Positions 7,809-14,838 of a DNA stretch of 17,771 nt are shown here, in pieces. Location of the stretch: positions 1-17,771 of the forward strand of contig CAMBCD010000013.1 of the NCBI GenBank assembly GCA_945863085.1. The letters run 5' to 3'. Position 1 is the stretch's first letter; each line of letters begins with the position of its first letter. A model generated the notes under the pieces. It had not been told where the DNA came from, ran no database searches, and saw only the letters and a program-made list of their open reading frames with translations. A program made the position numbers and the translations under genes. The stretch is from Bordetella parapertussis. Lineage in GTDB: Bacteria; Pseudomonadota; Gammaproteobacteria; Burkholderiales; SG8-41.

Positions 7809-8762
7809 TCAGTAACCACGCGCCCGATCCACTTCCGTCGCGAAAGGTTCACCCTCGAGATAACGCCGTGCGTTTTCAGCGAAGATCTCTGCAACCACGG
7901 CGCCGCGGCCGGCATGGCCGCCGCCGATATGCGGCAGCACGAGAATATTTTCCGTGGTCCAGAACGGATGTGTTGCCGGCAGCGGTTCCTCGCGGAACAC
8001 GTCGAGCACGGCGCCGGCAATGGTTTTGCTTTTCACCGCGGCAATCAGGTCGTCATCAGCCACCAGTGAGCCGCGCGCAAAATTGAGCAGCCAGGCGGTG
8101 GGTTTCATCACCTTCAGGCGCGCGGTGTTGATGAAATTGTCGGTCTCGGCGGTGGCCGGCATCAGCAGCACGACAAAATCCGACTGGCGCAGCACATCAT
8201 CGGTTTCGTCGCCGGCATACACCTCCTCCACGCCCTCCACCGGCTCCGGCGAACGTTTGGTACCGATCACGCGCATCTCCAGCGCGGCAGCCTTCAATGC
8301 CAGTTCCTGACCGATCGCACCGAGGCCGAGGATGCCCAGCGTCTGGCCGGCGAGCAGCGTGGACTGGCGTTTGTTCCAGCGCGAGGCCTTCTGGTCCAGC
8401 GCCACCGCCATGTACGGCTTGGTCAGGTGAAACAGCGCGCCGAGGATGTTCTCCGACATCGAATGGCGGTGCGAACCCCGCGCGCAGCACAACGCGACTT
8501 CATCGCGCAGTCCGGGCGCACCGAGCCAGGCTTCAACACCGGCTGTCATCGCCTGCACCCAGCGCAGCTTGGGCATGCGCCCGAGCAAACCGCCGGGTTT
8601 CCACCCGGCCAGCACCTCCACACGCGGAATGAGATCCTCGGGCGGCTTGTCTTCACGCTTCACGCAATGCAGTTCAAAACGGTCGGCAATCCCGGCGCCG
8701 GCCAGCGCCTGTTCGTACGACTTGAAATCATCCAGCCACAGCAGGCAGACAGGTTTGCTCAT
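7809..8762 (-). CDS. NAD(P)-dependent D-2-hydroxyacid dehydrogenase (glyoxylate/hydroxypyruvate reductase A-like)
   Basis: 317-aa cytoplasmic 2-hydroxyacid dehydrogenase interconverting a 2-keto acid and a D-2-hydroxy acid. The Rossmann motif is GLGAIG (146-151). After the second strand comes GTKR (167-170), with basic residues rather than an Asp, hinting at NADPH. The catalytic Arg230 (NFARGSLV), Glu259 (DVFREEPLP) and His278 (LPHIGG) are all present. The ATG at 8762 is chosen over an upstream in-frame ATG at 8810 because the family's N-terminal strand begins right after it and the added residues look non-coding. It is convergent with the left operon and is preceded by nested inverted repeats and an AT-rich tract. 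Its G+C is higher than in the left operon (67% in one 60-bp line counted). Confidence 0.9.
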   Translation of the reverse strand: MSKPVCLLWLDDFKSYEQALAGAGIADRFELHCVKREDKPPEDLIPRVEVLAGWKPGGLLGRMPKLRWVQAMTAGVEAWLGAPGLRDEVALCCARGSHRHSMSENILGALFHLTKPYMAVALDQKASRWNKRQSTLLAGQTLGILGLGAIGQELALKAAALEMRVIGTKRSPEPVEGVEEVYAGDETDDVLRQSDFVVLLMPATAETDNFINTARLKVMKPTAWLLNFARGSLVADDDLIAAVKSKTIAGAVLDVFREEPLPATHPFWTTENILVLPHIGGGHAGRGAVVAEIFAENARRYLEGEPFATEVDRARGY

Positions 8763-8793
8763 CGAATAAATTCCCGGATCAGTTGGTGGGGGA

Positions 8794-8827
8794 TTTCGAT
8801 TGCGGCGCAATCGAAACGTTGCGTTTC
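8794..8827. repeat. Two overlapping inverted repeats in the leader of the D-2-hydroxyacid dehydrogenase gene
   Basis: TTTCGATTGC (8794-8803) and its exact complement GCAATCGAAA (8807-8816) are separated by 3 bp. GAAACG (8813-8818) and CGTTTC (8822-8827) form a second 3-bp-loop inverted repeat. The two share GAAA at 8813-8816, so as RNA hairpins they would exclude one another. They lie 32-65 bp upstream of the start codon at 8762. No T-run follows on either strand, so a simple terminator is unlikely; an operator or a switching leader structure is possible. Confidence 0.6.
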
Positions 8828-8842
8828 ACTGTCACGCAGGGA

Positions 8843-8886
8843 GAATAACAAAAATATCAATATAATCAAATACTTAAATAATAATC
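8843..8886 (-). promoter_or_regulatory. AT-rich tract, possible promoter region for the dehydrogenase gene
   Basis: A 44-bp stretch almost free of G and C sits between the repeat element at 8891 and the nested inverted repeats at 8794-8827, in otherwise GC-rich DNA. On the minus strand it contains TTGATT, TATATT and TTGATA, but no pair with ideal 17-bp spacing is clear. Its position upstream of the minus-strand gene starting at 8762 is what suggests a promoter. Confidence 0.3.
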
Positions 8887-8890
8887 GCCC

Positions 8891-8973
8891 GTCATTCCGG
8901 CGCAAGCCGGAATCCAGGGACCTGAAAGCAACGACGCTAGATTCCGGATAGCGCTTCGCGCTTCCGGAATGAC
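8891..8973. repeat. REP/BIME-like intergenic palindromic element
   Basis: An 83-bp element whose ends are inverted copies: GTCATTCCGG (8891-8900) and CCGGAATGAC (8964-8973). It contains two hairpins. The first has arms ATTCCGGC (8894-8901) and GCCGGAAT (8906-8913) around a GCAA loop. The second has arms ATTCCGGA (8941-8948) and TCCGGAAT (8963-8970), with inner arms AGCGC and GCGCT. The form matches the dispersed ATTCCGG-type extragenic repeats found in many proteobacteria, which are non-autonomous and probably mobilised by a host transposase. It lies in the 223-bp gap between two minus-strand genes. Only one copy is in this window, so genomic dispersal is assumed. Confidence 0.7.
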
Positions 8974-8985
8974 GCCGCCTGCAGC

Positions 8986-9774
8986 CTAGGCTTTGGCGCG
9001 CACCACCGGGCTGCGCAGCGTGCCGATGTCCTTCTGGATAATCTCGCAGACGTCGCCGTGTTTCAGATTGGGTTCAGTCGCATCATCCGTGCCCAGCCAG
9101 ATCACATCGCCGGGATGCAGAGTCATGTAACGGGTGATCTCGGCGATGTAACGCTGCGCCGAAAACAGCATCTTGCCGGTGTTGTAACCGGCGACGCGCT
9201 GGCCATTCATGTGAATCTCGACGTCGAGGTTCATCGGATCCAGCCCCGTGGTGATGAACGGGCCCATCGGTTTCCAGGTGTCGCAGTTTTTCGCGCGCCA
9301 CAGCGTGCGGTCGGATTTCTGCCAGTTGCGTTCGCTGACGTCGTTGCCCAAGGTATAGCCCAAGATGCACGACAGCGCGTTTTCCTCGCTCAGGTTTTTT
9401 GCAGCCTTGCCAACCACCGCCACCAGCTCACCCTCGAACTGCACCATGTCCGAGGCATCGGCGGGAATCACGATGGCTTCATCGGTGGCACACAGCGCGT
9501 TGAATGAGCGGTAACCGACGTCGGCCTTCTCCGGATACTTGGGTTCCACACCCTTGCGCTTCGCACCCCATTCAATATGCGCGGCGTAGTTCAAGCCGGC
9601 GCAGTAGAAATTGCGCGGCTCGCAGGGGATCAGGGTTTTGAGGGAAGACAGCAGGTGCCGGGTGGTGGTGGGTTTGTAGGTGGTGAATGGTGAGCCGTCG
9701 AGTTCGGTGACCTGGTCACCTTCGACAAGGCCGAAGAAGCTGCGGGATTGGTGTTGGAAACGACCGAATTTCAT
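8986..9774 (-). CDS. Fumarylacetoacetate hydrolase (FAH)-family protein
   Basis: A 262-aa member of the FAH fold, whose metal-dependent enzymes cleave C-C bonds in, or hydrate or decarboxylate, dioxo-acids of aromatic and sugar-acid pathways. A short N-terminal domain (KFGRF to about residue 60) precedes the FAH core. Visible core motifs are FYCAGLNYAAH, the metal ligands in FEGE (Glu114 and Glu116) and GNDVSERNWQ (Asp145), a KPMGP stretch, and the barrel-closing GDVIWLGTDD, where most relatives have GTPxG. The ATG at 9774 is chosen because AGGAGGAG sits just upstream; an in-frame extension to 9864 has no such support. The exact substrate is not predictable. It is on the same strand as the dehydrogenase downstream (223 bp away) and may take part in the same carboxylic-acid metabolism. 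Confidence 0.9.
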   Translation of the reverse strand: MKFGRFQHQSRSFFGLVEGDQVTELDGSPFTTYKPTTTRHLLSSLKTLIPCEPRNFYCAGLNYAAHIEWGAKRKGVEPKYPEKADVGYRSFNALCATDEAIVIPADASDMVQFEGELVAVVGKAAKNLSEENALSCILGYTLGNDVSERNWQKSDRTLWRAKNCDTWKPMGPFITTGLDPMNLDVEIHMNGQRVAGYNTGKMLFSAQRYIAEITRYMTLHPGDVIWLGTDDATEPNLKHGDVCEIIQKDIGTLRSPVVRAKA

Positions 9775-9926
9775 GAATCTCCTCCTGTCGGTTGATTCTA
9801 CTATTGGCTCGAGTACTAATCGGCCCCTCAGCCTAGTCTCGAACCATGAACACGTGGTTAGCAAACGGCGACGCTACTAACAATAATGCAGCTTAGTTAT
9901 AGAAATTTTCTGTAAGCAAGATAAAT

Positions 9927-10253
9927 TCAGGCCGCAGACGAGAACCGATTGGGTTCTTTTCCCTCTTGTATGGCCCACACAATCATGATGATCCAGCCAA
10001 TGATTGGAATGAACCAGACCAGAAGAAACCATCCGCTTTTGTCGATGTCATGCAGCCGTCGCGCGCCGACCGCAAGCGAAGGCAGCAGAACCGCCAGCGT
10101 GAACAGCCCCGACAGCATTTCGCTGACGATGCCCAATGCCACCGACACCAGGAATGTAAACAGAAAAAACCACCAGTATTCCGAGCGTGTGGCGCGGCCG
10201 TCAAAGGTCGCGTATTTTTTAAAGCAGGTGCTGATGGATTCGCCGAAGGTCAT
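9927..10253 (-). CDS. DUF805 inner-membrane protein
   Basis: A 108-aa membrane protein of the DUF805 (YhaH/YhaI) family, whose function is not known. It begins with a soluble FKKYATFDGRATRSEYWWF segment typical of the family. Hydrophobic stretches follow at about residues 28-59, then the hallmark GARRLHDIDKSGW (63-75), a further hydrophobic region at about 75-94, and a polar tail ending KEPNRF. The start ATG at 10253 follows a GGGGGA ribosome binding site. It lies 61 bp downstream of the diguanylate cyclase gene on the same strand and could be co-transcribed, with no evidence of functional linkage. Confidence 0.9.
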   Translation of the reverse strand: MTFGESISTCFKKYATFDGRATRSEYWWFFLFTFLVSVALGIVSEMLSGLFTLAVLLPSLAVGARRLHDIDKSGWFLLVWFIPIIGWIIMIVWAIQEGKEPNRFSSAA

Positions 10254-10314
10254 TTCATCCCCCTTTGTTATTTGGTTTCCTGGTGCAAAACAGATTCCGC
10301 CTTGCGACGGTCAT

Positions 10315-11604
10315 TCAGACCTCAACGGTAACCCGGTTCCGCCCGCATTCCTTGGCGCGGTAAAGCGCGCGGTCGGCGCGGGTCAGCGCGTCGTCTGCGC
10401 CGTCATCATCGGGTTTTATTTCGGTGACGCCGATGCTGATGGTCACCGGGATGGTCCACTTGTCGTGCAGCGCCGGGGTTTCCGCCACCTGCTTCCGCAG
10501 GCGTTCGGCGAAGATTTCGGCCGCCGGGGAGTCGGCGCCCGGCAGGATCACGGCGAATTCTTCACCGCCGAGCCGCCCCACGGTGTCGATCTTGCGCAGT
10601 TCTTCACGCATCAGTGTTGCGAGGTGGCGCAGCACGTGGTCGCCGGCGGCGTGGCCGAAACTGTCGTTGACCTGCTTGAAATGGTCGATGTCGATCATCA
10701 GCACGGCGGCGCTTTTTTCCTCGGCGCGGCTGACACGGGCTTTTTCCTGTTCGAGCTGGCCGAGGAAATGGCGCCGGTTCGGCAGCCCCGTCAGCATGTC
10801 GGTGGCAGCCATTTCCCGGAGGTCGGCTTCGAGGCGTTTTTGTTCGGTGATGTCGCGCGACACCACCACCACCTTGCACACCCTGCCTTCGGCATCACGG
10901 ATGGCACGGCCGTCGGACTCCATGTGGCGGATGCTGCCGTCCTTCAGCACAAAGCGGAATTCGGAACATTCGCCAATGCCCGTCTCCACCGTCTTGCGGA
11001 ACACCGCCTTGATGCGTTCGCGGTCCTCGGGGTGGATTTCCATGAAGGAGCTGGTGCCCTGGCGGATGTCCTTTTCACGGAACAGCGGCCGGTACGAGGG
11101 GCTGTTGTAGACACGTTTGCCGTCGGTATCGAGCACGGCGACGAGGTCACCGACATTTTCGACAATGGCCTGGAATAACGCGTGTGTCTCGTGCAGCCGG
11201 CCCTCGGTGACTTTCTGCCGGCGCTGCCATTCGACATGGCGCAACTCGCGATCAATGATCGGGCCGAGGCGCATCAGTTCGCTTTTTTGCACATAGTCCT
11301 GCGCACCAAGCCGGATCAGCGCCACGGCGAGGTTGAGGTCGGTTTCGCCGGACAGGATGATGAAGGGCAGCTGAGGGCAGACTTCCTTCGCCATCGCCAG
11401 CGCCGCCGGTGCGGGAAAACCGGGGACAGGCTGGCCGCAGATGACCAGATCCCACTCCTGCGCCTCGAGTGCTGCGCGCATGTCCGCCGCAGTGGCTACA
11501 ACGCTGTGCGCGCTGTGAAAACCCTGGCTGTCCAGCGCGTGCAGCAGCGACGCGAGATCAGCGCTTGAGCTTTCGACGATCAACAGCCGTAACCGTTGTT
11601 TCAT
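10315..11604 (-). CDS. Diguanylate cyclase with degenerate receiver, PAS and GGDEF domains
   Basis: A 429-aa signalling protein predicted to make cyclic di-GMP from two GTP. It has three domains. Residues 1-120 form a CheY-like receiver, about 141-255 a PAS sensor ending in the PAC-type VSRDITEQKRLE, and about 266-427 the GGDEF domain with TGLPNRRHF, DIDHFKQVND and the catalytic GGEEF (346-350). An I-site RKID (337-340) lies exactly five residues before GGEEF, implying product inhibition. The receiver is abnormal: the phosphoacceptor Asp position reads Gly57 (ICGQPVPG), and the acidic pocket reads VESSSAD, while Ser85 and Lys107 of the receiver core remain. It is therefore probably not controlled by phosphorylation. 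GGGAG precedes the ATG at 11604. No transmembrane segments are seen. Confidence 0.93.
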   Translation of the reverse strand: MKQRLRLLIVESSSADLASLLHALDSQGFHSAHSVVATAADMRAALEAQEWDLVICGQPVPGFPAPAALAMAKEVCPQLPFIILSGETDLNLAVALIRLGAQDYVQKSELMRLGPIIDRELRHVEWQRRQKVTEGRLHETHALFQAIVENVGDLVAVLDTDGKRVYNSPSYRPLFREKDIRQGTSSFMEIHPEDRERIKAVFRKTVETGIGECSEFRFVLKDGSIRHMESDGRAIRDAEGRVCKVVVVSRDITEQKRLEADLREMAATDMLTGLPNRRHFLGQLEQEKARVSRAEEKSAAVLMIDIDHFKQVNDSFGHAAGDHVLRHLATLMREELRKIDTVGRLGGEEFAVILPGADSPAAEIFAERLRKQVAETPALHDKWTIPVTISIGVTEIKPDDDGADDALTRADRALYRAKECGRNRVTVEV

Positions 11605-11807
11605 GAGGCTCCCGTTGACATGCGGCTACTGGGGGGTGACTAAGCTAACTTCGATTTGGAAAAAGGGCAATGACGGTACACGGGGTGCTGCAAAAAAGAT
11701 CGCCCGGGCCGCAGCCCGCGGGGTAAGCTGCTGGCAGAAAAAACGGGGCAAAGGCCTGTTGCCGATGTCATACCGGATTCAAATCCCAATGGAAACACGG
11801 GGTTGTA

Positions 11808-12004
11808 CTGCGCACGGGGCCGGCAGGCCATCCGCCAGTGCCATCCGCTGCCAGGTGCCGCCGATTCCCCTCCTCACCCTGCCCGTCCACAACAGCCTCC
11901 GTGCCGCCCGGCGCGCAGGGGCTGCCACGGCTGAATGTTCGCTGGATTTGGGCCGCACACAGACCACCGTCGGCCTGGGGGCTGCGGGCTGGACCTGGCA
12001 GGGC
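11808..12004 (+). pseudogene. Truncated 5' copy of the downstream methyltransferase gene
   Basis: This segment matches the start of the methyltransferase gene at 14839-15033, covering about its first 65 residues. The protein PPIPLLTLPVH..LRAA.RAGAATAECSLDLGRTQT.VGLGAAGWTWQG is shared without frameshift. By hand count, the 37 codons before the last 12 differ at 25 of 111 bases. Sixteen of the 20 changed codons are synonymous, so this copy diverged while under protein-level selection. The final 37 bp (11968-12004) are identical to 14997-15033, and similarity stops abruptly afterwards. The position of the GTG start of the intact gene reads GCG here. It is best read as a gene end left behind by an insertion or recombination event. 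Confidence 0.8.
11968..12004 (+). repeat. 37-bp perfect direct repeat, left copy (possible attachment or crossover site)
   Basis: Identical over 37 bp to 14997-15033 and encodes VGLGAAGWTWQG in both places. Homology to the right copy continues upstream at reduced identity but ends exactly at the last base of this block. That is the pattern left when a circular molecule recombines into a shared sequence. No integrase gene lies between the two copies. Confidence 0.8.
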
Positions 12005-12153
12005 CAATGTGAAACATGCTTCAGCGGACCAGTAATTTGATGCAAACCGAACACCTGTCTCAGATCCCGTTAAACCGCATTCGGTCAGCACGGGAAAACC
12101 ATTCCACTGACTAATCAGCAAATGCGCCACCTCGCGTAAAAACAACCACTAGT

Positions 12154-12172
12154 GCATCCATTTTGTGGATGC
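12154..12172. promoter_or_regulatory. Candidate operator (7-bp inverted repeat)
   Basis: GCATCCA (12154-12160) and TGGATGC (12166-12172) form a perfect inverted repeat with a 5-bp centre. It lies just upstream of the possible promoter and about 85-100 bp before the third receptor gene, a typical activator or repressor position. The regulator is unknown. Confidence 0.4.
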
Positions 12173-12177
12173 GGCGC

Positions 12178-12205
12178 ACATTGCCGAAACTTCAGGTTGT
12201 ATAGT
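12178..12205 (+). promoter_or_regulatory. Possible sigma-70 promoter of the TctC-prpD cassette
   Basis: A TATAGT -10-like box (12200-12205) lies 16 bp after a weak ACATTG -35-like box (12178-12183), about 50 bp before the start codon at 12256. The -35 match is poor, so this would be a weak or activator-dependent promoter. Confidence 0.3.
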
Positions 12206-12255
12206 CAGAAAAAAACATTCAATAAAACGCAAACAGACATGAAGGAGAATTCCGA

Positions 12256-13215
12256 ATGAAACTCGGCATCGTATTGGTCAGTTTCGCGTTTGCCCTTTCG
12301 GCATCCGTCACAAACGCTCAGAATTACCCGACAAAACCGATGCGCATGGTCGTGCCGTTTGCCCCCAGTGGACCGACTGATCTGCTGGCACGCCTGCTTG
12401 CCCAAAAAATGGGGGAATCCATGGGGCAGCAGGTAGTCGTCGACAACCGCGGCGGCGCCGGCGGCACAATAGGGAGTGAAAATGTCGCACGCTCCGCCCC
12501 TGACGGCTACACCATGCTTCTGGGACACATCGGGATTTATGCCGTCAATCCGACGCTTTATCCAAAGCTGCAGTATGACGTTATCAAGGATTTTGCTCCT
12601 GTCTCCCTGGTGGCCGACATTCCCTACGGCATGGTCGTGCACCCTTCATTGCCGGTAAAAAATGTTGCCGGGCTGATCAATGCTGCGCGGGCACAACCGA
12701 AAAATCTTCTTTACGGTTCCGGCGGTAGTGGCGGTGCATCACATCTCGCAGGCGCCTATTTCGGGATGCTCGCCAAGATTGATATCACCCATATCGCCTA
12801 TAAAGGTGCAGGACCTGCGTTGGTGGATCTGTTGTCCGGCCAAACGTCGATGATGATCACCGGTCTCACTCCTCTGGTACCGCACATATCGGCCGGCAAG
12901 CTGCGCATACTGGCTGTCGGTAATAAAAAGAGGCTGGACATACTGCCCAATGTTCCCACCATCGGCGAAACGGTCAAGGGTTATGAAGTTACGCAGTGGT
13001 ACGGGCTCACAGTGCCGGCGCAAACACCCCGCGAAATCATTTCGAAAATCAATGCTTCCGTGGTCAAGGTGATGGCCAGCAGCGATGTGAAGGAACGACT
13101 GGCTGCCGGCGGTGCAGATCCGCTGACCAGCACACCTGAGGCATTTGGCAAATTCATCCAGGATGAAATCAAACGCTGGGCACCTGTGATCAAAGCAGTT
13201 GGCCCGAAGTCATGA
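12256..13215 (+). CDS. Bug/TctC-family periplasmic tricarboxylate receptor (third copy)
   Basis: A 319-aa secreted receptor. The signal peptide spans residues 1-21, with a likely cut after TNA giving QNYPTKP. Family marks are PMRMVVPFAPSGPTD, VVDNRGGAGGTIG, APDGYTM, DFAPVSLV, HIAYKGAGPALVDL and a late PNVPTIGETVKGYEV. GAAGGAGAA precedes the ATG. It is the first gene of a two-gene unit with prpD, whose start is 74 bp downstream. Pairing of a carboxylate receptor with a 2-methylcitrate dehydratase suggests an alkylated citrate-type ligand, which is inference only. G+C of a sampled line is 52%, lower than in the flanking backbone genes. Confidence 0.92.
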   Translation: MKLGIVLVSFAFALSASVTNAQNYPTKPMRMVVPFAPSGPTDLLARLLAQKMGESMGQQVVVDNRGGAGGTIGSENVARSAPDGYTMLLGHIGIYAVNPTLYPKLQYDVIKDFAPVSLVADIPYGMVVHPSLPVKNVAGLINAARAQPKNLLYGSGGSGGASHLAGAYFGMLAKIDITHIAYKGAGPALVDLLSGQTSMMITGLTPLVPHISAGKLRILAVGNKKRLDILPNVPTIGETVKGYEVTQWYGLTVPAQTPREIISKINASVVKVMASSDVKERLAAGGADPLTSTPEAFGKFIQDEIKRWAPVIKAVGPKS

Positions 13216-13289
13216 TGCCCGTCGGCACGGGGCACATCGTGCGGCAAACCCTGCATTGGCAATACATACTCATCTGAAGGGAAAGTATC

Positions 13290-14726
13290 GTGGCAGAACA
13301 ATCAAATCTGCGCCCGCCGCCCGACGACGTTCTGGTGGCCATTGCAGACTATGTTTGTGATTACAAGATTGAAAACAGCGCCGCCTATGTGACGGCACGT
13401 TACTGTTTCACCGATGCCCTCGGTTGTGCGTTTGAGGCGCTGGATTATCCTGAATGCACGCGTTTCATAGGCCCAGTGGTTCCAGACATTTCCGTCAAAC
13501 TCGGCGCCCGTGTGCCGGGGACACGATTTGAGCTGGACCCGGTCAGTGCGGCGTTCAATCTGGGTACGCTGATACGATGGCTGGATTCCAACGATTGTTT
13601 TCTTGCAGCGGAACGCGGACACCCATCCGACAATTTGGGCGCGATCCTGACTACCGCGGACTTCCTCAGCCGCAGACGTGAATCGGCTGGCAAGGCGCCA
13701 CTGTCTATGCGCGATGTGCTGACTGCGCAGATCAAGGCCTACGAAATCCAGGGTGGTATCGGCATCGAAAACAGCTTCACACGGATCGGATGTGATCATG
13801 CCGCGCTGATCCGGGTGGCATCTGCGGCTGTCATCACGCACATGCTCGGCGGCACCCGCGACCAGATCATCGGTGCAGTATCCAATGCCTTTGCCGACGG
13901 CATTACACTGAAGGCATACCGGCAGGCACCGAATGTGGGGTCGCGCAAGAACTGGGCGGGTGGCGATGCCACCAGCCGTGGCGTAAAGCTCGCGCTACTG
14001 GCGATGCGCGGCGAAATCACGATTCCGTCGGTCATGACCGCAAAAAAATTCGGTTTTTATGATGCGCTGTACAAGGGACAGACCTTTTCCTTCCAGCGCC
14101 CCTATGGCTCCTACGTGATGGAAAACATCCTGTTCAAGTTCGTCCCGGCGGACATGCTGACGCAAACCGCCGTCGAGTGCGCACTGAAGCTGCACCCGCT
14201 GGTCAAGGACAGGATTGACGACATTGAATCGGTCACGATCAGAAGCCAGGAGGCGATGATCGGCATCAATGACAAGACCGGGCCGCTCCACAATCCGGCC
14301 GATCGTGATCATTGTGCGCAATACGTGGTTGCCGTCGCCCTGCTGTTTGGCCGCCTTAATTCGCCGGACCTGGAAGACGATTTCGCCGCCAATCCGGTCA
14401 TTGACAAGCTGCGGGAAAAAATAAAAATCTTCGAAGATCCCCGCTACAGCAAGGATTTTTACAACCCGGACAAACGTTCATCCGCCAACGCCGTGGACAT
14501 TCATTTCCGAGACGGCAGCAGTACGCCGCCTATCGAGATTGAGTATCCGATCGGACATCCGCGCCGCCGCGAGGAATGCCTTCCGGTAATCGAGAAAAAA
14601 TTCAAGGCAAACCTGGCGCGGCGCTTCACCTTGGAACAGCAAAAGATCATCCTGTCCCTTTGCAGTAACCAGGAAATCTTCGAAAAAACTCCGGTCAACA
14701 AGTTTGTCGACCATCTTCTCGCATAA
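13290..14726 (+). CDS. prpD: 2-methylcitrate dehydratase (PrpD)-like protein
   Basis: A 478-aa cytoplasmic MmgE/PrpD protein very similar along its length to Escherichia coli PrpD (483 aa), which dehydrates 2-methylcitrate to 2-methyl-cis-aconitate. Shared landmarks are DALGC (42-46), the VPGTRFELDPVSAAFN stretch (75-90), RWLDSND (96-102), GHPSDNLG (110-117), KAPLSMRDVL, ENSFTRIG, APNVGSRKNWAGGDATSR, RPYGSYVMEN, NPADRDHC and EYPIGHPRRR. The GTG start at 13290 follows GAAGGGA and gives an N-terminus that aligns with PrpD. No prpB, prpC, acnD or prpF gene is adjacent, so a complete 2-methylcitrate cycle is not encoded here; the only companion is the receptor gene. Activity on 2-methylcitrate is likely by similarity, but a related tricarboxylate is possible. 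Confidence 0.9.
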   Translation: MAEQSNLRPPPDDVLVAIADYVCDYKIENSAAYVTARYCFTDALGCAFEALDYPECTRFIGPVVPDISVKLGARVPGTRFELDPVSAAFNLGTLIRWLDSNDCFLAAERGHPSDNLGAILTTADFLSRRRESAGKAPLSMRDVLTAQIKAYEIQGGIGIENSFTRIGCDHAALIRVASAAVITHMLGGTRDQIIGAVSNAFADGITLKAYRQAPNVGSRKNWAGGDATSRGVKLALLAMRGEITIPSVMTAKKFGFYDALYKGQTFSFQRPYGSYVMENILFKFVPADMLTQTAVECALKLHPLVKDRIDDIESVTIRSQEAMIGINDKTGPLHNPADRDHCAQYVVAVALLFGRLNSPDLEDDFAANPVIDKLREKIKIFEDPRYSKDFYNPDKRSSANAVDIHFRDGSSTPPIEIEYPIGHPRRREECLPVIEKKFKANLARRFTLEQQKIILSLCSNQEIFEKTPVNKFVDHLLA

Positions 14727-14838
14727 CTGGTGGCGAACTGACTCCTGATAGCAATTAGGCCTGCCCGCCGGTAGCCCGAATTACCAGCCAAGCGAAGACA
14801 GAAAGAGATCTCCAGGCCAGCAGTCTGCGAGGTAAGCT

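Larger units (their letters stand above)
11605..12255. other. 651-bp intergenic region between diguanylate cyclase and prpD cassette
   Basis: No intact gene is supported here. An open frame on the plus strand (11603-12040) resembles a known protein only in its last third, described as a gene fragment below; the rest looks non-coding. Positions 11605-11807 show a short GC-rich hairpin (CGGGC 11705-11709 with GCCCG 11714-11718) and nothing else recognisable. Positions 12005-12150 match nothing I recognise. From 12154 on lie a candidate operator, a possible promoter and the ribosome binding site of the next gene. Confidence 0.6.

Noticed and set aside
9949..11178. 409-codon open frame on the plus strand
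   Set aside because: Antisense to the DUF805 and diguanylate cyclase genes, His- and Gly-rich shadow translation typical of GC-rich DNA.
11603..12040. 145-codon open frame as an independent gene
   Set aside because: Only its last third resembles a protein, and that part is a truncated copy of the methyltransferase start; no ribosome binding site supports the beginning.
12005..14838. Prophage or integrative element with its own recombinase
   Set aside because: Only a receptor gene and prpD lie between the repeats; there is no integrase, transposase, relaxase or tRNA end.
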